The notes under the pieces are model-generated. The model saw nothing but the letters and a program-made list of their open reading frames with translations, did no database searches and was not told where the DNA came from. Positions 44,946-54,096 of a stretch of DNA of 64,000 nt are shown here, in pieces; position 1 is the stretch's first letter; every line of letters starts with the position of its first letter. The stretch spans positions 62,001 to 126,000 of the forward strand of contig NZ_CANMAU010000004.1 of the NCBI RefSeq assembly GCF_947495925.1, written 5' to 3'. A program made the position numbers and the translations under genes. Source of the stretch: an uncultured Algibacter sp. (GTDB lineage: Bacteria; Bacteroidota; Bacteroidia; Flavobacteriales; Flavobacteriaceae).

Positions 44946-47099
44946 TCAGTTATTTTCTATCATACCATAAGTAATTAAAAACTTAGGATAGGAACCTGTA
45001 TTTTCAGGAGCCTCTGGTTCAGATTTTTGAACAATAATTTTTGTCGGAAATGACGCGTTCTTTAAATAATCGATGGTATTCTTGATAAGCTTTTCATTCT
45101 TTATATTAACGACACTATCAAATTGAACTGTGTTTGTTAATGCCTTGATGGCGTCATCAAAAGTTGTGTTTTCATTGCCCATTTCTTTCAGAACAAATTG
45201 TTCAAACTGTTTTTCTTTCTTTCGATAGTCTTTATTAGTTTTTTGTTTAAACAAGTTCCCTGCATAGTCTTTTGCCAAGGCTTCTCTCTGTAATTCTTTA
45301 TCAATATAGTAGGTCAATTCAATTTGAAGTTCAGGTTTACTTTGTTCAAGTTTTAATAGTTTGTCTAATTGTTTACTCTGTTTGCCAGAAGGAATGGTAT
45401 CTGTATATGTAAATTCAATTTCTTCAAGTTCTTTTGGGTCTCCTCCAACTAATCCGACTAAGAAATTTACTGGAGAGGCTACTGTTTTGCCAATTACATT
45501 TTTAAAAGTCTGCCAAACAATTTTTCTAACATCGTAATCCGGATCATTCATATTACCCCTTACAGGTAATTCCAGATTTACATCACCATTCTTATCTGTT
45601 AATAAAAAGAAAGCAAATTTTAGAGGTAAATCATATAGACCACCTTTAACATTTTCAAGGGATGCATTTTTCACTAATAGTCTATTTTCGCTAGAAATAT
45701 TGCCGTCTACAATTTTAGATTGAGAATAGTAATACATATCACCCTCTAAAATACTATGCCCCATGTAATAGTTCGTGTAAATATTGAGGTCGGGTAGTTT
45801 AAACTTTTCAATAGAAATATTGAGTGTCGAGTTTGAATAATCGTTAGGGTTTAAGCCTAATTGGGCTTTTAAATTACCTCGGTTATTTAGCAACATCGTA
45901 GAATTGATATCTAGCCAATTTGAAGTACTAGAAATCTCATTTGACTTTATTTCAATATGGCTTAAATGATACTTAAAAGGATCTCCTGTTAGGTTATCTG
46001 TATAATCAAGAATACCGTTATTTAATGTAAAGTTATGAACCATATATTTAATTTCATCCGAAGAACCTGAGCCCATAGAGTCAGTCTGAACAATTTCATT
46101 TTCATGTTCGTTAGGGGTGTTCAGTTTAAATATTTTGAAGAAATTATTTGATACGGAGTCTAACTGAAATAAGGTATATGAATCTGATACATTTACCGAG
46201 TTTAAAACGTAATTATTGTTGGCATAATCAAGTTTTTTAATGCTGGATGTAATACGTTTTGCAGACAGAAACTCATGGTTTAAGGTATCGGTCATTTTAA
46301 AGTCAAGAACTTCAACCTCACCAGAAATAACAGATTCTATAGCGGAATACGTGTTGCCAATAATGTCAATTTTAGAGTTCACAAGCCCTTCAAAAGAGTT
46401 GATATGTGCATAGGGTTTTATGTAGTTCAAGAAATTATCTAGGTAGAGTTTACTTATTGTAAAATGGGCATCATAGTCACCAGTAACAGGGTTTATATTT
46501 AGTGCTGATTCAAAATACCCGCCTCTTCTAAAATTAAATTTTAGGTCTGCACTACTTTTTTCTTCTTGGTTCCATCCTATAAATGGGATTAAAACTGAAA
46601 AGTCTTCTATATGCGTTTCCTTTTTTACATTTTCGTTATTGAAGAAGAAATCGGCTTCTTTAAGCTCAATATTCGAAATTTCGTATTTAAATAAACTTTC
46701 TTCAGGTTTAGATAGCGAATCTTCTTCTGAAGCGTGAAATGCAATGAGGTCATCAAAATTAAAAGTGGAGTCTTTCATAACGGTTTTAACCATTAAGCCT
46801 TTAATATAAAATTGCTCCACTACTTTTTCATTGAATAACATTTTATAGGGTTCCATGTCCAAAATGAGTGTGTCAAACTTAGTAAATTCATCAACTTCGT
46901 TTTGTTCGTACATTTTAAAGTTATGTATTCGTATGGTGCTTGTAAAGTAATTATACTTTAATTTTCCAACATCTATTTTTCTCCCAAGAAGTTCTTTACT
47001 ATTATTGATCACGTAATTCTTAATAATAGTTGGTATAAAGAACATTGTTATACCAACTATTACTATAATTCCTAAAAGTATTTTAAATCGTTTATTCAT
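44946..47099 (-). CDS. DUF748 (AsmA-like) membrane-anchored protein
   Basis: A 717-residue protein with one N-terminal transmembrane anchor (ILLGIIVIVGITMFFIPTII) and a long periplasmic beta-rich body. The N-terminal GRKIDVGKLKYNYFTSTIRI and VNSKIDIIGNTYSA fit the AsmA-like/DUF748 fold; C-terminal LQIELTYYIDKELQREALAKD and DYLKNASFPTKIIV match the DUF748 end. AsmA-like proteins are thought to bridge the envelope for lipid transport. It is 7 bp downstream of the DUF3604 gene and in the same operon. Confidence 0.88.
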   Translation of the reverse strand: MNKRFKILLGIIVIVGITMFFIPTIIKNYVINNSKELLGRKIDVGKLKYNYFTSTIRIHNFKMYEQNEVDEFTKFDTLILDMEPYKMLFNEKVVEQFYIKGLMVKTVMKDSTFNFDDLIAFHASEEDSLSKPEESLFKYEISNIELKEADFFFNNENVKKETHIEDFSVLIPFIGWNQEEKSSADLKFNFRRGGYFESALNINPVTGDYDAHFTISKLYLDNFLNYIKPYAHINSFEGLVNSKIDIIGNTYSAIESVISGEVEVLDFKMTDTLNHEFLSAKRITSSIKKLDYANNNYVLNSVNVSDSYTLFQLDSVSNNFFKIFKLNTPNEHENEIVQTDSMGSGSSDEIKYMVHNFTLNNGILDYTDNLTGDPFKYHLSHIEIKSNEISSTSNWLDINSTMLLNNRGNLKAQLGLNPNDYSNSTLNISIEKFKLPDLNIYTNYYMGHSILEGDMYYYSQSKIVDGNISSENRLLVKNASLENVKGGLYDLPLKFAFFLLTDKNGDVNLELPVRGNMNDPDYDVRKIVWQTFKNVIGKTVASPVNFLVGLVGGDPKELEEIEFTYTDTIPSGKQSKQLDKLLKLEQSKPELQIELTYYIDKELQREALAKDYAGNLFKQKTNKDYRKKEKQFEQFVLKEMGNENTTFDDAIKALTNTVQFDSVVNIKNEKLIKNTIDYLKNASFPTKIIVQKSEPEAPENTGSYPKFLITYGMIENN

Positions 47100-47106
47100 T
47101 TATCAA

Positions 47107-48984
47107 TTACATTGATTTATTAGGGGTGTACCAAATAGGACTTGACCAAACACGTTCTTGAACGGTTTTAGCAACATGATCAGGATAAGAAACTCCTTCC
47201 CTAATTTCGTCCCAAAGCGTCCATCTTGCTGTTGGAAGCTGAAGTGCTCTTACGTAGTAAAATGAAATTTCATCGGCATTAAAATCCGGATCGGACCAGG
47301 TGAGACTAAACTGTGTTGCTCCTTTAGAGGTATCAAAAGCACCTGTTTTTAGGTTCACTTTGGCATCTGTTGGGGTTGCACTGCCATCAGCGTTTAGTCT
47401 ATGGTCTGACACGGCTACATTATAAGTTTTCTCCTGAAGTTTCCCATCTTTATACCAACCTTTTATAACTTGAACCCTATCTAGATTAGCATTCATTGGG
47501 TCTTTTAAAACCCAAATTAAAAATTTTGGTTTTTCGTTTGGATTAACTGTCAAATCACCGCCCATAGGTACCCCTTTGTTATAGCCATCTTTTGCTAAAT
47601 CGTCATAGGTTTCATAGCTATCCTTATATCCATAGCCTGCAAAAAATCGAACTTTCATTCGAGGACCACTTGTTGCAAATGTTTCTCTGTTGTAAAGGCC
47701 ATCCCAAATGCCTTCACGGGTATTATTGTTCGCCCATACTCCTGTGATAGCTCCTGGGTTTATGTCATAGGTTTTTGCCCAACCTGGAACTTCATTTATA
47801 ACTCTATCCTGAGCTGTACCATCTGTTAATCCATGACTACCGGAATAGTTATCTTCTTCAACATTACTCATCTCTCCATTATGGTTATCGGTTCCGCCAT
47901 TGAATCCTAATTTGTATGGATTTACGCCTAATTTGGTTTGGTATTCAAGACCTTTTTTTAATCCGTGTCGAACAAAATTCTTTTCTTCAAATAAGCGTCC
48001 ACTATAATTTTTTAAGGACTCTGCATTTTCAAACTGGGCAAACTCATCATTAGGCCAGAACTTTGGATAAACTTCTGAGGCACCTTTTATTTGCATAATT
48101 TCAATGGTGCGTTCATACTGTGCACGTTTTTCGGCGTAACTCTTAGTTAGTGGCATACCATCTGGCATGTTTTCATCGAACATCATGCCCTTACTGGCAT
48201 TTGAATTATGGGGAATTGCCAATACGGTAGACCCATTCTTTGTAATTTGATCCAACCAAGCCCAAAGCTCCGTTTCACGATTTACTTCTATATAACTTAC
48301 AGGTAAATCTGGCACAATAGTATCTCTAAAAATGATGTTTCTGTGAAGGTTGCCACCTGCAGGGGCACCAGACCATTCAAAGGCATGAAGTGTTGTGAAT
48401 TTACCGGGTTTATAATTTTTTTCGGTGGCTTCGTTCATTAAGGACCATGCATCCATAGTGGTGGTAACCCCTTGGTAAAACGGTGGGTGCTGCGGTGTGG
48501 CGCTCCTATTACTTTTAACAACGAGATCAAGAAATAATTGTTCGGCCTCTTCCAAGCCCTTAACATTTCTTAATTGTTTTGCTTCCGTTGAATTATAACC
48601 CTTAGCATTGGGATTCATAACCGTTTGCATTTCACCTATATATTCAGAATGGTCGGTCACAGCTGCAAAATCTAAAGGTCGTTTAAGTTGCACTTTTTTA
48701 CCAGTTAATTCTAAAAGCATTTCTTCACCTTGTGCAAAACGAAGCGATTGATCTGGTGTAAGTCTATTGCCGCCGATATAGGCGTCTAATGAGTAGGAGG
48801 TATGCATATGTGTTTCACCAAAAAAAGCTTCCTTGTTTTCAAAATAAGGGATTGTACTTTCTTGATTTGCATCACTCTGTTCTACAGTTGATTCTTCCGT
48901 AATTGTTTTTTCCTCATTTTTGCAATTAGTAAGCGTAAGACAACTAAATACAAGAACAATACAGATTAATTGAAAAGGTTTCAT
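47107..48984 (-). CDS. DUF3604 lipoprotein with PHP-like metal sites
   Basis: A 625-residue protein with lipoprotein signal (CIVLVFSCLTLTNC, Cys21). The body has DUF3604 metal motifs: GETHMHTSYSLDAY (HxH), AVTDHSEYIGEM, LAIPHNSNAS and FNGGTDNHN, which form a PHP-hydrolase-like cluster. The substrate of DUF3604 enzymes is not known. It lies 12 bp after the MetA-like barrel gene and 7 bp before the DUF748 gene, so all four genes from sulfatase 2 are one operon. Confidence 0.92.
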   Translation of the reverse strand: MKPFQLICIVLVFSCLTLTNCKNEEKTITEESTVEQSDANQESTIPYFENKEAFFGETHMHTSYSLDAYIGGNRLTPDQSLRFAQGEEMLLELTGKKVQLKRPLDFAAVTDHSEYIGEMQTVMNPNAKGYNSTEAKQLRNVKGLEEAEQLFLDLVVKSNRSATPQHPPFYQGVTTTMDAWSLMNEATEKNYKPGKFTTLHAFEWSGAPAGGNLHRNIIFRDTIVPDLPVSYIEVNRETELWAWLDQITKNGSTVLAIPHNSNASKGMMFDENMPDGMPLTKSYAEKRAQYERTIEIMQIKGASEVYPKFWPNDEFAQFENAESLKNYSGRLFEEKNFVRHGLKKGLEYQTKLGVNPYKLGFNGGTDNHNGEMSNVEEDNYSGSHGLTDGTAQDRVINEVPGWAKTYDINPGAITGVWANNNTREGIWDGLYNRETFATSGPRMKVRFFAGYGYKDSYETYDDLAKDGYNKGVPMGGDLTVNPNEKPKFLIWVLKDPMNANLDRVQVIKGWYKDGKLQEKTYNVAVSDHRLNADGSATPTDAKVNLKTGAFDTSKGATQFSLTWSDPDFNADEISFYYVRALQLPTARWTLWDEIREGVSYPDHVAKTVQERVWSSPIWYTPNKSM

Positions 48985-48996
48985 AGTTATAGTGTT

Positions 48997-49944
48997 TTAA
49001 TTTTTTTCTGTTTTGGCGTATACAAAGACTAAGCCTATGCGGAACATATTTCCGTCTAACCCATTGTCTCCTGCAAGGACTATCCCATAGCTTGATGTAG
49101 CTCCAAGAAAAGGTAGTATTTGATAGCCTGCAGATATGCCTCCTCCTAAAACGTTAATTTTATTATCTTGAGCTTGACCATTTATTTCAGATTCACCTCC
49201 AATGGCATACCTCAAGTCTATTCCTGCCCAGAATTTTTCTGTTAGATTATGTGTAAGGTGATTTTCAATTCCAAAAAGGGGATTTTGTATAGCTTCATTC
49301 CCTTGTACAATTATAGAAGGATCTGTGTTTTTAGTGTATAATTGTATATAGGGGTAAGATTCTATCCAAATAGGTCTTTTTGAATTTTTAGATAAAGGAA
49401 AACTCATGGGGGTTCCAAATTCAATGGTAAACCGGTTAGTACCTAGGTTTAATAGCTTAGAAGCGTCGTATGACCCCGAATACCAAACTCTTAGATAACC
49501 AAACATAGAATATGCCGGTGTGTGTTGGGCAAACTCTTTGATGGATAGGGCAGGAGCTCCAATTAAACCTAATTTCAAGGCCATAAAACCATCAGAAAAC
49601 CCAGAGTTATTTAAGCCTGTAATAGTTTCATCCTGATCAGTAACAATAGTACCAGAGGCATTTGCAGGGTTAAACATAAATTGAACTTGCGCAAATCGCC
49701 CACCTAATCCAAAATTGTAAAATAAGGTTGTAGGGAATACATTGACATTAATATCTGAGTCTGTTAAATAAATATTTCCAGCTGGTACTAAATTTTGATT
49801 TAAATTCAAGTATTTAGGATTTGCACCAATAACACCTTTAGGCCCTAATAAGTATGATCTTGGCCCATCACCTTGAGAATAGGCTGCTATGGAGAAGTAG
49901 AACAACCCAATAGCGTATGCAAGAATATGTCTAGATTTAAACAC
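48997..49944 (-). CDS. MetA-like outer-membrane transporter barrel
   Basis: A 316-residue barrel of the 'MetA-pathway of phenol degradation' type: signal peptide (HILAYAIGLFYFSIAAYSQ), GPRSYLLGPKGVIGANPKYL at the mature N-terminus, FALGVQF-like alternating strands and GGGISAGYQILPFLGATSSY near the C-terminus. No in-frame ATG exists near the signal peptide: candidates are GTG 49944 (chosen) and TTG 49950, both right behind the sulfatase 2 stop in the same frame, so translation is probably coupled. The solute is unknown. Confidence 0.85.
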   Translation of the reverse strand: MFKSRHILAYAIGLFYFSIAAYSQGDGPRSYLLGPKGVIGANPKYLNLNQNLVPAGNIYLTDSDINVNVFPTTLFYNFGLGGRFAQVQFMFNPANASGTIVTDQDETITGLNNSGFSDGFMALKLGLIGAPALSIKEFAQHTPAYSMFGYLRVWYSGSYDASKLLNLGTNRFTIEFGTPMSFPLSKNSKRPIWIESYPYIQLYTKNTDPSIIVQGNEAIQNPLFGIENHLTHNLTEKFWAGIDLRYAIGGESEINGQAQDNKINVLGGGISAGYQILPFLGATSSYGIVLAGDNGLDGNMFRIGLVFVYAKTEKN

Positions 49945-49959
49945 TACCAATGGTATTAA

Positions 49960-51540
49960 TTATAATCCAATTTGTTTAGGTGGATATTTTTTAAAGGTTG
50001 CAGCATGTGTTTTTAACTTAGCGCCTAGAGTTGCTAACCATGCACTGCGTCTGTGGCCTACGGGCATTTCTTCTTTTGGATCAATATATAAGTTAAACAT
50101 CCATGGTGCTAGACCTACATCTTGAACTGTAGAATAATCAATCCACATATGAGTATCTTGGGGAATAATAACCTTGATATGCTGTTTATATTCTTTCATA
50201 CGAATAGCCATTAATTCTTTACCCCACCAAAAATATACAGCCTCTCTATTAGTTGTTCCGTCTTCTAAAAACAAGAAGCTTGACTGATCAATAAAATCAT
50301 AATAATTATTTTTAGGTAGTACATCTGTAGTAATTCCTGCTAATCTTAGATTCGTTCCGAATAGATCCATCAAATCAAAAATATCATCACTCTGGCGTCC
50401 AGGTGCTATCATACCTTTCCAATAAGCTATTCCTGGAATACGCACGCCACCTTCAAAAGTGGTTCCTTTAGCGCCTCTAAAAGGGGTGTAACCACCATCT
50501 GGCCATGAATCCATCTGTGGACCATTATCAGATGTAATAAAAATAAAAGTGTTTTCTAACACCCCAGCTTCATCAAGAGCTTTAACGATATTTCCAATAT
50601 GCATATCAACCTCCGCAACTGCATTTTTATAAGCATATTTTGCCGCGCTTAAACCTGGATAATCAGGATTATCATGATTGTCGGCATGAACTTTCATGAA
50701 ATTGTGGTCTATAAAAAAGGGTTGATCTGATTTAGCTAATTCTTTAATTCTTGAAATGGTGAAATCTGTAAGCACTTGATCTGCTCTACCCATGTCATCT
50801 ATCGATTTCACTTGGCTTACTTTTTCTGTTTTACCGCCTTTAAATCCATGTTGCAGGTGATCATCCGGCCCGATGCCTTCAAAATCTGCCATTCTTTCTG
50901 GGTTTAATACTAAATCAGGATAACGTCTTGGGTCCACACCTTGAGAGATTTCTTTTTGAGCCGGGTAATAGCCCATAAATTCATCATAACCAACATCATG
51001 AGGTCGCATGCCCACAGCTTCTCCAATATGCCATTTCCCAGTTAATAAGGTATAATAACCAGCTTTACCAAGCAACGTAGCAATGCTAGTTTCTGTGTCC
51101 CAAGGGTTTTGCGTTAATATGTCACCGGCTAAAATTGGTCGAATCAATCCTGTGCGAACTGGTAATCTACCTGTGCGAATGGCTGACCGAGTTGATGTAC
51201 AGGTTTGTTGGGAATAGCAGGACGTTAGTTTCAAGCCTTCAGCTGCTAATTTATCCATATTTGGAGTAGCTGCACCTATAGCAGCACCGCCACCATAACA
51301 ACCAGGGTCTCCATAGCCCATATCGTCAACAATTAGCCAAACTATATTAGGCTTTTTTTTCGTCTTTTTTTCAAGCTCTAAAAGTTTTTTAGAAACTTCC
51401 TGCTCTTGCTCTGGATGCGGGATGGATCCTTCAAAGTTTTCTTTGGTTTTAACAGATTTGTCAAAGCTTTGGGCATTTAGAGCATAAGGGCAGGCACAAA
51501 AAATGTACAAAGCCGCAATAATAATTATGGTCTTTTTCAT
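49960..51540 (-). CDS. Arylsulfatase, family S1 (sulfatase 2), CxSxR type
   Basis: A 526-residue secreted sulfatase with signal peptide (MKKTIIIIAALYIFCACPYA, near NAQ) and a 40-residue charged linker before the fold. The formylglycine site is C114-T-S-T-R118 in QQTCTSTRSA, with Ser instead of Pro or Ala at the third position. Metal ligands are Asp72 and Asp73 (VDDMGYGD) and DNG in TSDNGPQ; GKWHIGE gives the conserved lysine and histidine. It leads the operon sulfatase-MetA-DUF3604-DUF748. A near-match promoter lies upstream. The substrate is unknown. Confidence 0.94.
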   Translation of the reverse strand: MKKTIIIIAALYIFCACPYALNAQSFDKSVKTKENFEGSIPHPEQEQEVSKKLLELEKKTKKKPNIVWLIVDDMGYGDPGCYGGGAAIGAATPNMDKLAAEGLKLTSCYSQQTCTSTRSAIRTGRLPVRTGLIRPILAGDILTQNPWDTETSIATLLGKAGYYTLLTGKWHIGEAVGMRPHDVGYDEFMGYYPAQKEISQGVDPRRYPDLVLNPERMADFEGIGPDDHLQHGFKGGKTEKVSQVKSIDDMGRADQVLTDFTISRIKELAKSDQPFFIDHNFMKVHADNHDNPDYPGLSAAKYAYKNAVAEVDMHIGNIVKALDEAGVLENTFIFITSDNGPQMDSWPDGGYTPFRGAKGTTFEGGVRIPGIAYWKGMIAPGRQSDDIFDLMDLFGTNLRLAGITTDVLPKNNYYDFIDQSSFLFLEDGTTNREAVYFWWGKELMAIRMKEYKQHIKVIIPQDTHMWIDYSTVQDVGLAPWMFNLYIDPKEEMPVGHRRSAWLATLGAKLKTHAATFKKYPPKQIGL

Positions 51541-51554
51541 AGCAACACATTATG

Positions 51555-51562
51555 GAAATATA
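51555..51562 (-). promoter_or_regulatory. Near-match -7 box TATATTTC for sulfatase 2
   Basis: Read on the minus strand this matches TAnnTTTG at seven of eight positions, 14 nt before the sulfatase 2 ATG. Confidence 0.35.
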
Positions 51563-51627
51563 TATACTGCCATAATCTTAAGTAGGTGTCTAGGTTTAAA
51601 GAAAATCCTCTGGATTTGGTAAGGTTT

Positions 51628-52695
51628 TTAGCTTTCTTTCTTAACTTCTACAATTTCATACATATTTTTACCATCTACTTGAATAGGCTGATAATAGGTT
51701 TGCCCAAATTGAACGTAAGTGACATCACCAATTTTAACTTCTTCACCACCTTCTGGTAAGCCTGGAACAATGGTGCCAGCTGTTGCTGGTACTACAATAT
51801 AGCCATCCTTATTTTCCTCATAGAATGCGCCTCCATAGTAGTAGTTGGTACTATTATCGACTTCCACTTTTTGAGCCTCTTTCGGAATCTCGGGGACTTC
51901 TGCTCCTATGGGTGCTTGCACGGCCACAAAGCCATCTTCGGTTTTGAGATAGTAATTTCCGTTTTCATAATTATATTCTTCCTTCTCATTGGTGTCATCA
52001 TTGGTAATACTAACAATGATGGCTGTTGTAGCTAATGTAGCAACAAAGAATCCCCATGGATGATAAACTGGGCCCCAATAAAAAGGAGTGTAAGGGTGGT
52101 AAAAATAGGGTCTATGGCAGTAATATCCGAAGCCTCCATACCTATATGGAGGCCTTACATAAGCCCTACTGCCACCTCTAACATAGGTGTTTCTATTATT
52201 TACATTAATATTGACATTATTATTCCCAATACGGGTGTTGTTACCAACTTTATTGTTGTTTCCGGTTTTGTTTCCAATTTTATTGCCATTTTTATTACCA
52301 GCTCTATTAGTAGTTTTATTTTTAACATTAGATGTTTTTCTATTACTAACTTTTGATTGCCCAGTACTTGCTCTATTATTAGTTGCCGGTTTCGTACTTT
52401 TATTTGGAATGTTTTTTTTGTTAGAAAAGTCACGACTCTTATTTCTTGTACTTCCGCCATTTATGGATTTATTTTGGGGTCTTTGAGTTGTTGAAGGTCG
52501 AGTTGTTTGCCTTGACCTACTAGGCGTATGGGTTGGTCTAGACATAGAATGACCACCACCTCTAGACATGCCACCTCTGGACATGCCTCCGCCTCCTCTC
52601 ATCCGCTGCGCTAACATGTCTGAAGGGAATATAAGTGCTACAAAAATAAGTATAAGTCCTAGGGTGTGTTTTATATTGAGTTTATATACTGTCAT
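51628..52695 (-). CDS. DUF6515 protein with basic low-complexity region and SH3-like repeats
   Basis: A 355-residue predicted exported protein. After a signal peptide (ILIFVALIFPSDMLAQ) come Gly/Arg/Ser repeats (RGGGGMSRGGMSRGGG) and a long Asn/Lys/Thr-rich stretch (about 70-170), a Tyr/Pro-rich segment (YRPPYRYGGFGYYCHRPYFY), a hydrophobic helix (FFVATLATTAIIVSI) and three copies of a Y-Y...GY-V-V-x-AP-G-x-VP-x-LP module, the DUF6515 signature. Function unknown. It follows the DUF2092 gene by 27 bp on the same strand. Confidence 0.85.
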   Translation of the reverse strand: MTVYKLNIKHTLGLILIFVALIFPSDMLAQRMRGGGGMSRGGMSRGGGHSMSRPTHTPSRSRQTTRPSTTQRPQNKSINGGSTRNKSRDFSNKKNIPNKSTKPATNNRASTGQSKVSNRKTSNVKNKTTNRAGNKNGNKIGNKTGNNNKVGNNTRIGNNNVNINVNNRNTYVRGGSRAYVRPPYRYGGFGYYCHRPYFYHPYTPFYWGPVYHPWGFFVATLATTAIIVSITNDDTNEKEEYNYENGNYYLKTEDGFVAVQAPIGAEVPEIPKEAQKVEVDNSTNYYYGGAFYEENKDGYIVVPATAGTIVPGLPEGGEEVKIGDVTYVQFGQTYYQPIQVDGKNMYEIVEVKKES

Positions 52696-52722
52696 GACGT
52701 TAAATTTTTAGTGATGGTATGA

Positions 52723-53451
52723 TTAAGATTTCTTTAAAATGCTAATTAATTTTGCGCTTGGAGGTGCTAAAAAATTAAAGACAGCATCAGGGACATTGGG
52801 GTTTAATGACCAGTTGCTAAAAGTAGATTCGTATTGCATATTGTTTTTGTTCTTATAAATAATAACAAAATGTTTAGGCAGTAAATGGGTTTTGTTTGAA
52901 ATCCAAAATTGAACGTTCATCTCTTTATTAATGGCCATAATATGGTAGCATTCTTCTCCAGACAAGGTCTTTTTACCTAGGAACTTAACTTCGTCAAAAT
53001 ATTCCATGATATGGTCTGTAAAATCAGGATAAAAGAAGTCGGCAGCCGGAAACTTAAAATCATAGCTATTATGCATTTGATCGATCATTTCTAACGTCGT
53101 TTCCGGAGCTTCAAGAGTCACGTAGTTATTCTCATCATAATTGTAATAGGTCATAAAAGAACCATCATACCAAAAGCCCATTTTTCCTTTCGACCCATCG
53201 GTTCTAGTAAATAATTTATCTGGACCTGAGAATGTAACGGTGCTTTTTGAGTAGTTTTTTATAATATTCTTATTGCTGTCCAACCGGTCATTAGAGGTTT
53301 CTAAATCAAAAGATACTGAACTTAAGTTTCCAATAATATCAGTCATTTTGTCTAAAACAAAAATGGCAGTTGAATCTATTTTTTTGGAAGTTTGTGATAT
53401 GCCACGCAGTGAGAAGGCACATAGGATACATAAAATTAATACTTTCTTCAT
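52723..53451 (-). CDS. DUF2092 secreted protein
   Basis: A 242-residue protein with signal peptide (MKKVLILCILCAFSLRGISQ). The mature part follows the DUF2092 pattern: LDKMTDIIGNLSSVSFDLET, VTFSGPDKLFTRTDGSKGKM, GFWYDGSFMTYYNYDENNYV and LSGEECYHIMAINKEMNVQFWI. The fold resembles LolA/LolB-like lipoprotein carriers. It leads a two-gene unit with the DUF6515 gene next to the sulfatase operon. Function unknown. Confidence 0.88.
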   Translation of the reverse strand: MKKVLILCILCAFSLRGISQTSKKIDSTAIFVLDKMTDIIGNLSSVSFDLETSNDRLDSNKNIIKNYSKSTVTFSGPDKLFTRTDGSKGKMGFWYDGSFMTYYNYDENNYVTLEAPETTLEMIDQMHNSYDFKFPAADFFYPDFTDHIMEYFDEVKFLGKKTLSGEECYHIMAINKEMNVQFWISNKTHLLPKHFVIIYKNKNNMQYESTFSNWSLNPNVPDAVFNFLAPPSAKLISILKKS

Positions 53452-53609
53452 AGTAGTAATGAAATAATTAGATAAATTAATAGCGCAGGTATACTAGAAC
53501 TACAGGGAAATAGTTTTTATAAAAATAAGAAAAATCCGAGTATTTGTAAATGAAATCTAAATTATTTTTATGTTAACATAAATAAATTGGGTAATACTTT
53601 AATTAGGGG

Positions 53610-54095
53610 TTAGTTTTTAATGAAACTAATGCTGTCACCTATCTTTAGTGCTAATTGTTCTATTAGCCCTGCATTTATTTCTAGTACATATTGGGCAGGA
53701 GAATTTGATGGTAAAGAAGATTCATCAAAAGGTTTAGCGTTTTTTTGAAAGCTAACAATCTTGTTATTCGAATTAATATAAAGGAGATCCAAAGGAATTT
53801 TGGTGTTCTTCATGTAAAAGTAGCGTTCTTTTTCGTCCTCAAAAATGAAAAGCATGCCTTGGTTCTTTTCCATGGAATCTCGGTACATTAAGCCTGTTTG
53901 AACATCAAAGTCTGAGTCGGAAATTTCGATATCGAAGGAAACTTGACTCGAGTCTGAAGCTTTCTGAATAGTCAATTCTCCTTCTTTAGTAAATGTTACT
54001 TTGGTTTGCTGTATGACCTTTTTGTCTTTTTTGCAACCTGTAAGACTAAAAACACCAATAGTTAAAACGAATAGAATATATCGTCCTGAGCACAT
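53610..54095 (-). CDS. DUF192 lipoprotein
   Basis: A 161-residue protein with lipoprotein signal (VLTIGVFSLTGC, Cys21). The DUF192 core is FDVQTGLMYRDSMEKNQGML, YFYMKNTKIPLDLLYINSN and QYVLEINAGLIEQLALKIGD. The structure of the family is a small beta-barrel; its function is not established. It begins 1 bp after the lgt stop and is the last gene of the envelope operon. Confidence 0.92.
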   Translation of the reverse strand: MCSGRYILFVLTIGVFSLTGCKKDKKVIQQTKVTFTKEGELTIQKASDSSQVSFDIEISDSDFDVQTGLMYRDSMEKNQGMLFIFEDEKERYFYMKNTKIPLDLLYINSNNKIVSFQKNAKPFDESSLPSNSPAQYVLEINAGLIEQLALKIGDSISFIKN

Positions 54096-54096
54096 G

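Noticed and set aside
52060-52486. Hydrophobic ORFs opposite the DUF6515 gene
   Set aside because: They are mirror frames of the Asn/Lys-rich low-complexity coding region, whose complement encodes runs of Leu, Ile, Val and Phe.
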